Of a stretch of 64,000 nucleotides of DNA, positions 21,840-31,855 are shown piece after piece. Position 1 is the first letter of the stretch. Each line of letters opens with the position of its first letter. The notes under the pieces were generated by a model, which was not told where the DNA came from, ran no database searches, and worked only from the letters and a program-made list of their open reading frames with translations. This DNA comes from Petunia secreta (Eukaryota; Streptophyta; Magnoliopsida; Solanales; Solanaceae), in the NCBI GenBank assembly GCA_029990175.1, contig JARKIP010000010.1:44510001-44574000 (forward strand), read 5' to 3'. Position numbers and translations under genes: made by a program.

Positions 21840-22605
21840 GCTTATTTTTTCCTCTAGACGTATTACCACCACGATATGTGTTCTTGGTTACAGCTTGGTT
21901 GACGTCTTATTTCCAATAGTGGCATGGTTAATAAGATATCCTAGGAACAAAAGGCTAGCTGACTTTGTTTATCACATTGCTATACAAGGATTCATTTATA
22001 CTAATGTCGTAATGATAAATGTATACGGACTGTAAGATATGTTCTTGCGGTTTTCAGCTCGACTTGGAGGAATTTTCCAAAGTAAGCGAGAATGAAAAAA
22101 GTTTGCTATTATGCAAGAAGTGATGCAACGACTCAATATAAATTCAACAAATATAAAGAGACGTATAATTTCAAGTCAGGAACAAAGGAGAAACAATCTG
22201 AAGCCAAAGCTTCTTTCCAAGAGGCATGTAATTAACATTGTGCCAAGCTTAACCCAATGTCAACTAAAAATTGAAAATATTTATCATAAGCAGCAATGGA
22301 GAACTTCCTCCCATTAAAGCTAGTTGAGCAAGGTAGAACCTGTTGTCAATAATCCAAGAGTACCCAACAACCACAAAGTTAAAAGATACTATGCAATTTC
22401 AGTCGCATAAATGTGAATCTGATATAATGACAAGCCAAGTCCAAAAGATCCAATTGCATTAAATAAATCAAGATGGCTTTCATTCAAGTAGTTCGAAACT
22501 GAATGATTTAGAAGCAAAGTCGTACAAAATGCAACAGAATATATATGATGCAGCAGCATCGAATAATTTTGATGTTTACTTTCCACCATTATTAACCCAA
22601 GCATC
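21840..22605. other. Unassigned stretch before the plastid insertion
   Basis: Moderately AT-rich sequence without a convincing open frame. A short plus frame at 22111-22317 has no recognisable domain. I cannot assign it to a gene or element. Confidence 0.35.
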
Positions 22606-23192
22606 CTAATCTGGAGTAATCAACAATTTGGTAAAAGAGGACACAAGCCGGCAACTCAGTTAAAAAAGGGGAGGGCGCAAAATTCATCTTCTCAAGATCA
22701 ACCTGTTCAATGCTTCTGCACAGGGCCTCGCTTTTACCAAGATGGCAGCTGTTGGGTTTTTTGGAATGTGAAAGAAGTGAGGAATCCTCTTTTCGACTCT
22801 GACTCTCCCACTCCAGTCGTTGCTTCCAAATCCTTCCCGATACCTCCCAAGAAAAATCTCGAATTTGGATCCCAAATTGGCTCTTCTTCTTCGGACACAT
22901 TTGGCATGGTGCTAGAACCTTGTTCAGAGTTGTTACGCCCCATTTAGATTTCTATTCCATAGGAATCCGTTTTCTGAAAGATCCTGGCTTTCATACTTTG
23001 GTGGGTCTCCGAGGTAAAATTGTATCCCTTAGGAACCGTCATGCGCCTTTTGATGCATACGGCTCAAAAAAAATCCCTTATGATACACCAGATCCGGCTC
23101 GGTTATTGATAGAGTGAATAGATCTGCCATTTCTTGAAATCTCTCTTCTGATTCAAAATCTCGCGATTCATTGGTAAATCAATTTTGATTCT

Positions 23193-23230
23193 CTCCGCTC
23201 TTGCAATTGGGTCGTTGCGATTACGGGTTG
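23193..23230 (+). pseudogene. trnA-UGC: Plastid trnA-UGC, 5' exon fragment
   Basis: CTCCGCTCTTGCAATTGGGT and the following intron start match the anticodon region of chloroplast trnA-UGC. It is joined directly to an accD piece, which is not their plastid order. Confidence 0.75.
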
Positions 23231-23326
23231 AACTTTTGATCGATCCCGGTACTTGGGATCCTATGGATGAAGACATGGTCTCTCTGGATTCCATTGAATT
23301 TCATTCGGAGGAGGAGCCTTATAAAG
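23231..23326 (+). pseudogene. accD: Plastid accD fragment
   Basis: Encodes VELLIDPGTWDPMDEDMVSL and SIEFHSEEEPYKD, a conserved block of the acetyl-CoA carboxylase beta subunit from chloroplasts. It is cut at both sides and is then fused to a ycf1 piece. Confidence 0.85.
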
Positions 23327-23339
23327 ATGACATCCCTTC

Positions 23340-23430
23340 TCTCCCACTTCTCCGAGCTCTGGTTATGGAAGAAGGAACCGAGAAGAGGGTATCAGCAACA
23401 ACTGGTTTTATTACGGGACAGCTCATAAGG
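23340..23430 (+). pseudogene. ycf1: Plastid ycf1 fragment, copy 1
   Basis: Encodes LLRALVMEEGTEKRVSATTG and then FITGQL, near the N terminus of Ycf1 (TIC214). A second ycf1 piece lies in the opposite orientation at 28160-28350 and overlaps the SATTGFITGQL block. Confidence 0.85.
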
Positions 23431-23817
23431 TCTCAATTGAACAGATCGAGCAAGCTCGAATGGTCTTCCTGAACAGGCCTTTTATTTGGTAGGTAATATC
23501 GATGAAGCTACCGCGAAGGAATTAATAATCAATAGAAGTCCCAATAGAAGTTGACTGACCTGGCTCTTCAATTGACGATCTACTGCTCCCTCTTAATAAA
23601 AGCAGACGATATTTTAGCCATTTGCATCAAGCTCAAACTTCCTTCCTGCCCTCTCTCGGCTGGATCTTGGTCCAGCCTACTAGTCGACTAGAAGTAGAAG
23701 ACTGCTGGACTGAGAGAAGACGTTGTGGCGGACGGACGCTAAGATGGAATAGGCCCGCTAATATGCCCAATGATTCAACAACAAAAAGAAAGATCGATTC
23801 TTTGGGATAACAAAAGC

Positions 23818-23868
23818 CTACATAGCAGTTCCAATGCTACGCCTTCAACCACTCGGCCATCTGTCCTA
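23818..23868 (-). pseudogene. trnS-GGA: Plastid trnS-GGA, 5' part
   Basis: The inverse reads GATGGCCGAGTGGTTGAAGG followed by GCATTGGAACTGC, matching the D arm and GGA anticodon arm of the chloroplast serine tRNA. The 3' half is absent. Confidence 0.6.
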
Positions 23869-24126
23869 CATAATGATTAGATTCTGTTGAATTGTATCGA
23901 ATCCATTTTCGATTTTAAAGCGAACAGTTACCTTATAAAACCTTTCAACGAGATGGTGCTTTTTCAACTCTCTCAAAATGGAATCTATTCCAAACATATA
24001 TGCCAAGGTTTCGATACATTTCGCTATCGAGAAATCTCCACGCCCGGCCACTTACCGGCTAGGTGCTCTAGCAAGAGAATTCCATTGAATCTCTAAAGTG
24101 CTTGGATTACATCTAGACAAATAGAA

Positions 24127-24210
24127 ACAGGTCGACGAGCAATGACACGAAATGCACGTCGTGGTGGAAAAATATGGGTACGTATATTTCCAGACAAACC
24201 AGTTACACTA
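24127..24210 (+). pseudogene. rpl16: Plastid rpl16 fragment
   Basis: Encodes TGRRAMTRNARRGGKIWVRI and FPDKPVT, the conserved N-terminal part of ribosomal protein L16, without its intron or first exon. Confidence 0.8.
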
Positions 24211-25196
24211 AAGCAAAAGTTCATAGATTCATGGAGATATAGAACATCATATAAGTTATCATGCTTGCATATCCATCATTTGGATCTTGACCTAAGAAAT
24301 AGACCCTAGAAGCTAAAAAAGGCTATCCTGAGCGCCAACAATCGAAAAGCTATTGGGTAAGTCGTGTGGCGCATCAAATGGGACGGCCGTTCAGAGGCCG
24401 CAGCGGGACTAAGTGCAAAGAATGTAGAACTCTAGAACTAAAGAAATGGACTTACTTATTCATCTCCTACGTGAGAAAGATATTTTTATCAGCTGTAGCA
24501 AAGAAAAATCTTCATAGAAGTCAAAATAGGAAAAAATCAAAATGCCTAGCAACTTTTTTCTATGGATATAAATGGCTATAAGACTTTAATTGATAGAGAT
24601 GTCCAACATGAAACTTGTGATTGGTAGTAAAACACCGACTCGCTCGTTGAAACCTCGGATAGGCCCTGAAAGGAGAAGGAAGGCTGGAATGCCAACTCTA
24701 TTATCTATATTTGAATTTCAAATTATATACCTAAGACAAGAAGAAGAAATTCGTTTTATTCTATTTTTGTGGCATTAATCTAGACCATCTAATCTGAGAA
24801 GTCTGTATTTTTCCAATCAACTTCATTCAAAATTTGAATAGATCTACATACCCATTGGTTGACACATTCATTTCTTTCTTCCCCGTCGACCACGACGACT
24901 GAAACGACGCGAAAAATCCAGACCCGTAAAAAACTGCCAAATAAAACGCGTCCCATGCCAGAGTTCTAGAATCAATCAATGGAAAAACTGTCTTTCTCTT
25001 GGTTGAGACAAGTCGTGAATCTAGAATATTGTAGTCTTTTACAGTGAAAGAAGTTGGGACGAAGTTGTCATATTTTCTTTGTGTTCAGTTCATTAGGGAG
25101 CGTTTTTTGGAGTGACAATAGGGGTATCCTTCTTTTTATCATTTTCCAAAAAGTTGCTAAACTTGGCGGGTTTGTAAAAGATATTCTTTGTTTTCC

Positions 25197-25231
25197 GGCC
25201 CAGCTGCGCCAGGGAAAAGAATAGAAGAAAC
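25197..25231 (+). other. Plastid trnI-trnA spacer fragment
   Basis: GGCCCAGCTGCGCCAGGGAA and the following bases are the end of trnI-GAU and the spacer to trnA in the chloroplast rRNA operon. A longer piece of the same region is on minus at 28386-28485. Confidence 0.7.
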
Positions 25232-25396
25232 ATCACTGTCAAGGGGGAAGTTCTTATTATTTAGGTTAGTTAGGTATTTCCTTTTTTTATTCTTTTTTCA
25301 AAAAAAAAAAAAAAAAGAGACGAGGAACCCCTGAACTGAAATAAATAATTGTGCCGATGGAAGCTTCTCTTCTACTGTAGATTGGACGTAGATACA

Positions 25397-25478
25397 CGAC
25401 CTCAGTTCGGGCCGAAGAAGCAATGTCACTCGATCATTATCAAACTGACTGCAATCTTTTTCTGTCTGTGAAGACCAA
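25397..25478 (-). pseudogene. ycf2: Plastid ycf2 fragment, C-terminal part
   Basis: On minus it encodes TEKDCSQFDNDRVTLLLRPE, a block from the C-terminal part of Ycf2. Flanking sequence departs from ycf2 on both sides. Confidence 0.8.
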
Positions 25479-26127
25479 GACAGAACTTTTACTTGTTCAA
25501 ATAACAATCAAAAATCCTCCTTTTCTCAAAGGAGAATCGAAAAAAATCATATTTTCATACAATATCTTAATTGAATTATATCTTTTTATAAGTGCTAAAA
25601 TCACTTATTTTGGCTTTTTTTACCCCATATTGTAGGGTGGATCTCGAAAGATATGAAAGATCTCCCTCCAAGCCGTACATACGACGCTTTCAGCAAGTAG
25701 GCGACGCGAATCTATGCTTTCTATCTTTCAATCGGATACCATAGTAATTGACTAAACTATTGGAATTGGAATCTTAGTTATTAACTATTCAATATTATAT
25801 TGAAATATTGAATATTCTAGAACATAAGGGTTAATATAGCGATATCGAATTTCGATTTATCACAATTCTAATAACAATTCTAATACTAATATTATTAAAT
25901 AGTGACTTTAGATGATGAATATGTAGAGATGTTTTCGTTAAAAAAAAGGAGATGGAAAAAAACCGACAGCTATGACGTATTGTGATTTTGGCGAAGAGTA
26001 TAAATAAGACAAAGGAGTTTTCATAATTTTATTTTTTTTGATCATAAATAATCGCCAACAAGAATTTGGTTCTTTTTACGAACTTGATGTCGATAAATCT
26101 GCGAATGTTTACGACTTTGCTGGACCA

Positions 26128-26170
26128 AAAAAAATAGCCCCGTAACTTCGGGAGAAGGGGTGCCTTCTTC
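26128..26170 (+). pseudogene. rrn23: Plastid 23S rRNA fragment 1
   Basis: AATAGCCCCGTAACTTCGGG and AGAAGGGGTGCC match an internal part of chloroplast 23S rRNA. Only about 40 bp are kept. Confidence 0.8.
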
Positions 26171-26299
26171 GAACATAGGAGTTGCTAAGAGTAAAATTCG
26201 AGAAAAAGAGCCGATTGTATGGGAAATGGTACTACGATCATTGGAGGAACAATACCTAATCCCGAAGATGCTCCAGAATCTTTTCGATTGGCGAATTAT

Positions 26300-26334
26300 T
26301 GGGCTGAGCTGGATTTGAACCAGCGTAGACATAT
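26300..26334 (-). pseudogene. trnY-GUA: Plastid trnY-GUA, 3' part
   Basis: The inverse reads GTCTACGCTGGTTCAAATCC followed by AGCTCAGCCCA, the variable and T arms and acceptor end of chloroplast tyrosine tRNA. The anticodon half is missing. Confidence 0.7.
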
Positions 26335-26963
26335 GGCCTAGTGCCCAGGTGGTTTGGCCAATAGTGGGCCTGCTCGTTTTGAGCATAAAGCAGGTTATTC
26401 CTATCTTTATGAATCTCTGATACATAAATCAGTTAATAAAAGAATAAAAAAGGATATCTGCTATATTTAAAACGAATAAATAAGTGCTTCTGAATTGATC
26501 TCATCTTTTAAGAATTTTCATTTTTCTTTGTATGAAGATGTCATTCGTTTAATGAGAAATAAAAAGGAATATCGAAAATTCGAGTGGCTGAAGCTGAAGC
26601 AGCTACTTTCGAAGTTTTATTTAATTACTAAAAATTCCTCTCTTTTTTGTTTTGTTTGTCCACTACTTCATATATTATACGTAAAAAAGGGGGGTAGGGT
26701 AAGGTAAAGGATTTTTGATACATCTGGAAAAATCGAAACTGGAACAATTAGGAGATTCTCTAGAAGAAATTTTTAGTGATTCGAGGGTTTCTATTATTAG
26801 TTTTAATAATAAGAATTTGATTTAATTTAATATAAATATAATAAAAAGAAGTCTATTTTGTACCTCAATTAAGAGGGGTCATGGAAAGAACAGGTTCAAT
26901 GAACTAATGGAATCTCTAATTTTTTTCGTAATTGAAAATTCGAGGTTGAAATGGATATGTGAA

Positions 26964-27003
26964 CACGTTTCGGTCCTCTTCCCCATTACTTAGAAAAAGT
27001 GAG
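26964..27003 (-). other. Plastid trnA intron fragment
   Basis: The inverse reads CTCACTTTTTCTAAGTAATG followed by GGGAAGAGGACCGAAACGTG, matching the group II intron of trnA-UGC. It lies next to a 64-bp block repeated at 28921. Confidence 0.65.
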
Positions 27004-27005
27004 TA

Positions 27006-27070
27006 GCCCCAATTGGTAGAAAAAAACCCACAACCCCTTGGGTTATCCTGCACTTGGAAGAAGAAGTAGG
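27006..27070 (+). repeat. Direct repeat within the plastid mosaic
   Basis: CCCCAATTGGTAGAAAAAAA..CCACAACCCCTTGGG..TTATCCTGCACTTGGAAGAA recurs at 28921-28982 in the same orientation with small indels. It shows that the block was duplicated in part, or that one plastid region entered twice. Confidence 0.8.
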
Positions 27071-27147
27071 CGTAGAGGAACCACACCAATCCATCCCAAA
27101 TTTGTTTGTTTTCGAAAAATAGGATTTGGCTCAGGATTGCCCATTTA

Positions 27148-27230
27148 GTAGAAAGTTCATATTCTTCGGTCATTGATAAACAATTTGTTGGACAATACTC
27201 AACGCAATTCCCACAAAATGCATATTGATT
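27148..27230 (-). pseudogene. ndhI: Plastid ndhI fragment
   Basis: On minus it encodes FCGNCVEYCPTNCLSMTEEY, including the 4Fe-4S ferredoxin motif CX2CX3CX3C-like cysteines of NdhI. It runs into unrelated sequence after ELST. Confidence 0.85.
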
Positions 27231-27600
27231 TATAATCTGTGTTGGATCGCGAACCTTCTCTTTTCTCAGGTCCAGAGGGGAACTCCTAGTTAAGTCCCTC
27301 ATAATGCCTATTTGATTTCAATTGGAATTTGGTTATTCACCATGTACGAGGATCCCCGCTCTCCAGAAGGTAATTTTAATGTGGCCGATTTCCCCCCGTG
27401 TGGCGACATGGGGGCGAAAAAAGGAAAGAGAGGGATGGGGTTTCTCTCGCTTTTGGCATAGTTTATTAATCAACAAAGAAAAATGAAAATTCTTAAAAGA
27501 TGAGATCAATTCAGAAGCACAGTGTGATAAAAAAATCAATTAAAAAAGATCCCCTAATTCCAATTAGGAATTCGTTGGGGCCTTTAGGAACACCCCTTCA

Positions 27601-27657
27601 ATGAACCTATTTGAAGTGGCCCATTTCGTACCGGAGAAGCCTATGTACGAACAAGGA
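27601..27657 (+). pseudogene. psbC: Plastid psbC fragment
   Basis: Encodes NLFEVAHFVPEKPMYEQG, a conserved part of the CP43 protein of photosystem II, then stops. Confidence 0.8.
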
Positions 27658-27845
27658 TGAAAATTCGAGGTTGAAATGGATATGTGATGTTGCTATAAAG
27701 CGCATTTTATTTAATGATAAGGTTTATTAATCAACAAAGAAAAATGAAAATTCTTTTGGTCTGAATACAGATAAAACGAATAGCTTTATAGATGATCCTT
27801 CTAGAAGAGGGGGATTCTAACAACCTTTCTAGTTATTTCGTTCTC

Positions 27846-27893
27846 TTGCGGAGACATGATTTGAACCCGTGACCTCAAGGTTATGAGCCTTGC
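27846..27893 (-). pseudogene. trnfM-CAU: Plastid trnfM-CAU, 3' part
   Basis: The inverse contains GCAAGGCTCATAACCTTGAG (CAU anticodon arm) and GGTTCAAAT..TCTCCGCAA, matching chloroplast formyl-Met tRNA. The 5' D-arm side is missing. Confidence 0.75.
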
Positions 27894-28159
27894 GTTCCGT
27901 TGATGACTTGATTTTTTTTTTCAAATTTCGAAATCCTTTGTTCTTATATAGATCGAAAAGAACACCAACAGCGAAAGCACTCTGCTGGGCCGACACTGAC
28001 ACTGAGAGACGAAAGCTCGGTCCAATTTGGACGCCCATTTAGGAGGTGCCAAACAGACCCCATCATTGATTTGAGATGGCTCCGCGATTTCTTATGGGCA
28101 CAGGCATCCCAGGTAAGAAATTCCACGATCGAACTACCAAAATAAAATAGAATGGATTA

Positions 28160-28350
28160 TTCTTTGAATTTCTGGTAGTAGATCCATAATCAAAAAAGTG
28201 TTTGTGATTGTTCCAGAAGAAATGAAACAAATGATATGGTAGAGCTAGGACAGTTATTGTATGAGGTCTACCCAATGCTAGATGCAGAGGCGGATAATAG
28301 ATCGATATGAACATCATGAGCTGTCCCGTAATAAAACCAGTTGTTGCTGA
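28160..28350 (-). pseudogene. ycf1: Plastid ycf1 fragment, copy 2
   Basis: On minus it encodes SATTGFITGQLMMFISIYY, LHLALGRPHTITVLALPY and FFWNNHKHFFDYGSTTRNS of Ycf1. Longest clear plastid coding piece in the block. It overlaps the ycf1 copy at 23340 in content but is inverted. Confidence 0.9.
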
Positions 28351-28385
28351 AAAATGAGAAATATAGAATTTTTTATTTTTATTTT

Positions 28386-28485
28386 TACCCCCCCGAGCAA
28401 AGTGGAGCATGCATGAAGTAGTCAGATGCTTCTTCTATTCTTTTCCCTGGCGCAGCTGGGCCATCCTGGACTTGAACCAGAGACA
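28386..28485 (-). pseudogene. trnI-GAU: Plastid trnI-GAU 3' exon and spacer
   Basis: The inverse reads GTCTCTGGTTCAAGTCCAGG followed by ATGGCCCAGCTGCGCCAGGG and spacer up to the trnA side, matching the rRNA-operon spacer of plastids. Confidence 0.75.
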
Positions 28486-28672
28486 AGATCTTCAGGTGAG
28501 TCACATATTGTGCATTTACCGCTTTCGAATTTTTGAAATTTAATTTTTTTATGCTTTATCGACTTATTTCATATCATGGTTCTGATTAAAAAGAATAATT
28601 TAATCTATATTAGATATTAATTTTTATCTAGATTATATATCTAAATTATATTAAGTAGATTGTAGATTTCGA

Positions 28673-28747
28673 TGTCCCAAAAATCGAAATTCTTGATCAA
28701 TGGAGGAACAATATCACCATTTTTGTTCAATAAGATACCAAAGTGGA
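28673..28747 (+). pseudogene. ycf2: Plastid ycf2 fragment, middle part
   Basis: Encodes SQKSKFLINGGTISPFLFNK followed by IPKWM, a middle part of Ycf2. The frame stays open to about 28914, but the following residues (DPIHGDSVTIPK..) are not ycf2 and I did not identify them. Confidence 0.85.
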
Positions 28748-29252
28748 TGAGGTTTGATCCTATTCATGGAGATTCCGTAACTATTCCAAAAATGGAAAGT
28801 TCGACACAATTGGGATTTACATCTCGATCGGAAAAGAATCAAGAGAAAAAGAAAGTATCAGAATTGATCGATAGATTTCTCGAAACAAATGAAAAGGAAA
28901 CGAAAGATGAAACATAAAGCCCCAATTGGTAGAAAAAAAACCCACAACCCCTTGGGGTTATCCTGCACTTGGAAGAAGAAGTAGAAAAAGGACTTTACAA
29001 ATAAAGCCCGAGGATTGGCATTCCATTGCTGTGATTGAAGAGGATCCCAGAAAATTTATTCGAACCTAATTCTTCCGGATTTTTCTATTCCAATCAACGG
29101 ACTCTGTCCAGGGTTGAGCCCTGGGATTTGACGGCGGACTTTAAACCCAACATGAATTTTTAGCTAAAATGGTTTATCGGGAGATAGAGAAAGATACAAA
29201 ACTCTATTATCTATATTTTATTTATTTTTGTTTGTCGTACAAAAAAACTACT

Positions 29253-29286
29253 ACAATTCGGTGGAGGAACTTTAGGACACCCTTAC
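29253..29286 (+). pseudogene. rbcL: Plastid rbcL fragment
   Basis: Encodes QFGGGTLGHP, the phosphate-binding loop region of the Rubisco large subunit, in a piece of about 34 bp. Short, so less certain than the longer pieces. Confidence 0.6.
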
Positions 29287-29517
29287 TATGATTCGTGTTT
29301 CGAACAGGCATGAATACAGAATCTATAGGATACATTGCTTTGGGCTAAGCAAAAAAAAGACTATTTCAATGATGGCCCTCCATGGATTCACCTCAAGAAG
29401 CAAGACTGACAGAGCGAGCTGTAAATGCCATACCATTGAACTCAAGGTGCAAGTACAATAAAAAAGCAGTTCAGTAATCCAGGAAAGTTTTCATCTATTT
29501 TGTATTTGTAGCGTTTT

Positions 29518-29589
29518 GGCGACATGGCCGAGTGGTAAGGCAGAGGACTGCAAATCCTTTTTTCCCCAGTTCAAATCCGGGTGTCGCCT
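29518..29589 (+). tRNA. trnC-GCA: Plastid-derived trnC-GCA, full length
   Basis: GGCGACATGGCCGAGTGGTA through GGACTGCAAATCC to TTCAAATCCGGGTGTCGCC gives acceptor, D, anticodon (GCA) and T arms. It has 72 bases; an extra T in the variable loop and small D-arm changes set it apart from the usual plastid gene. As it is embedded in nuclear plastid-derived DNA it is probably silent. Confidence 0.8.
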
Positions 29590-29634
29590 GATCAACAAAA
29601 AACTCGAAATCTCTTCTTTTCTTCTGTTGATATT

Positions 29635-29668
29635 AGCCAGAGGAAAAGAAAGCAAAAGCGATTCCCAT
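29635..29668 (+). pseudogene. rrn23: Plastid 23S rRNA fragment 2
   Basis: AGCCAGAGGAAAAGAAAGCA and AAAGCGATTCCC match the 5' part of chloroplast 23S rRNA. It marks the last clear plastid sequence of the block. Confidence 0.75.
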
Positions 29669-29769
29669 AAGCTGAAGTAGCTACTTTTGAAGTAACAGAA
29701 AGAAAAGCAACGACTGGAGTGGGAGAGTCAGAGTCGAAAAGAGGATTCCTCACAAAAATTTTCTCGAAT

Positions 29770-30555
29770 CACGTGTTACTCTCCTTGAGTGTGAATGGGA
29801 AATGAGTGGAAAGGTGAAAAGTTTCCTTGTACTAGGGAAATGCACTTTCTCCCACATTGGTAGAGGAAAAGGCTTTTGTTGGGTTTAAATAGAGAAGCAC
29901 TTCTTTGCACTCCTAAAAGGGTTGAGAAGAAGGGAAGCCTCGCGCCGTCGTCGTCGCTCGCTCGTCTCGGATTTGGTCAATTGATATGATTGATTGACTT
30001 AATTTTTTGGACCAACAAAAATAAAAATATTAATTAATTAATAATTTATTATTAATATTTAATATCAATCCGTTTGTGTAACGGGAATCTGAATGATTAA
30101 ATCGAATTCAGATTCATTTCTCCTCCACGTTTTTCCATTATTAAAATCAGCCATTAGTGGTGGTCGTTTGTAACAGCCACAACTGAAAGGTTGTATCTCT
30201 TCATATTCTGCCTTTTCCTTGGCTATATATATTTGTTTATCGTCAGTCTTTTAACACACACTGAACACAAACAGAAAACATATCTTACAGCATCCCCTCT
30301 CTTTCTGCATACTAAAGTAAGTCGTGTGATTTGCTCCATTCCTTTGTGTTCGCAGTGTTCTACCGTTTGAAGTGCCGCTACGGTAGAACTGTTATCCTGT
30401 TCCATCCTGGGAGAAATTAACCCGTGAACCTTGGGCATTGTGAGGGGTTAGATTTCTTAAGGAGACACAAGTAAATTGTGGGCTCGGGATCGTCCCATAC
30501 AAACTGATTATATACTTCTGTTTTCTGTATTTTCTGATTTATTTGAACGCAGGAA
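29770..30555 (+). mobile_element. Possible solo LTR or LTR fragment (class uncertain)
   Basis: Sequence with promoter-like features (TTTAAATAGAGAAG at about 29885), a GTCGTCGTCGCTCGCTCG tract and GGGCTCGGGATCGTCCC near 30480 resembles the LTR of a plant Ty1/copia element. I could not fix its ends or a target duplication. No coding sequence is attached. Confidence 0.35.
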
Positions 30556-30932
30556 CAACAGCAGCAACTTCAAGCTTCTTTCTTCAACAATCTCAAGCCA
30601 TAATCATTGTACCAGACCAACAAACATGACATGCTCAAACAAACCAACAACTCTCAAAATTCTACTGCCATAGTCATCATTTAAGATACTTATATATGCA
30701 CATTCATTTACTAGAGTGAAGCTCTCATCTTCATCCTCCAGTAAATAAACTAGGTACCATTGTGAATTTTAGCCACATAGGTTCTTCATCCCAACCAATG
30801 ATCCTGAGTTATCGTCACATAAAAAGAAAAAAAAAACAAAAGTAAATTAGTTATCATAAAAAAGAAAAACGAATACAATAATTTACAACCATAAGAAGAA
30901 ACTGAAGAGAATAAATACCCAAATACAACTGA
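30556..30932. other. Stretch downstream of the Harbinger transposase end
   Basis: No open frame of note. It lies 3' of the transposase stop at 30933 (minus) and is probably the non-coding end of that element; A-rich runs at 30825-30875 are the only visible feature. Confidence 0.35.
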
Positions 30933-31855
30933 TCAAGCATTAGATCTTGCATCCCACATTGATTGTGCTAACTCATCTCTCCAAGTGGTCCACTGATAAT
31001 AGGCCAAATTTATACATAATTAGATGTGTTTTAGCCATACTTTTGTCCATTCTAGTGACGTTTGATGTTAAAAATATGACGAATTGAGCTAATTTATTGT
31101 ATTTTGATGTATGATAGCTAATGGTGCCAAAAGAAGATGATTTGAGCAAAAAATGGAGCCAAAAAGTAAAATTTAGAAGAATTTAAGGATGTGGTGCATC
31201 GTATGACCATAGCACAGCCCCGGGACGAAATTTTGATGAAGAAAAATGTTTTCGTGGCAGTGAACTAACTCCTTATCGCATAGCCATCGCCCCGAAGGGT
31301 CCTGTGCGTCACAAAAGACTTCAGAGAAGTTCCAGGAACCTGGTGCTGTAAGTGTGCTTCGCACAGCTATAGCGCCAGGCCAAAAGTTCTGCAGTTTTCT
31401 AAAGTGGGACAGTTTGGTCATTTGGCTCATGAACGTGATTTAAAAGCTCAAAAGTCGATTTTTAAAAGGGGTTCTCAACCTAGAAAGAACAAGAAGGAGG
31501 CTAGGGCAGTGGATAACAAGGATCTAACGAGTTTGATTAACTGTTTCAATCCTTTTCTTTTACTTTATTGATTATGGTTGCTTATGTCATGAATCTTATG
31601 AACATGAGTGGCTAAGTCACCTTTCTAGGGCTTGACGGAACCATTATCGGATGATGTGCTGAATATTTTATTAATTTATCAAGCTTGACATTATTATTCC
31701 CGATTATTCAACTATGTTATGATTGCTTTCGATTGTAGAGCTCACAAATGAATGTGCCCTTTATCTTGTAAACCCTTGAAAAAGTATTTTGAGTTGGGGT
31801 TAGTTGAATAGTGACACTTTAATCAAATAATAAATTATTTAGGGAAGAAGAGCGG

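Larger units (their letters stand above)
22680..29770. other. Nuclear insertion of scrambled plastid DNA (NUPT mosaic)
   Basis: At least nineteen short pieces of chloroplast genome, mostly 35-210 bp, lie here in mixed order and orientation. They come from the inverted repeat (trnA, trnI, 23S rRNA, ycf2), the small single-copy region (ycf1, ndhI) and the large single-copy region (accD, rpl16, psbC, rbcL, trnY, trnfM, trnC, trnS). No plastid gene is complete apart from trnC. Unmarked stretches between them are probably also plastid, but I did not recognise them. The left border (about 22680-22930) is uncertain; the right border lies soon after the 23S piece at 29668. Confidence 0.85.

Noticed and set aside
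22592..22943. Minus frames at the left edge of the plastid mosaic (e.g. NVSEEEEPIWDPNSRFFLGG)
   Set aside because: They could be a nuclear gene piece or plastid sequence, but I could not recognise them and there is no start, splice or neighbour support.
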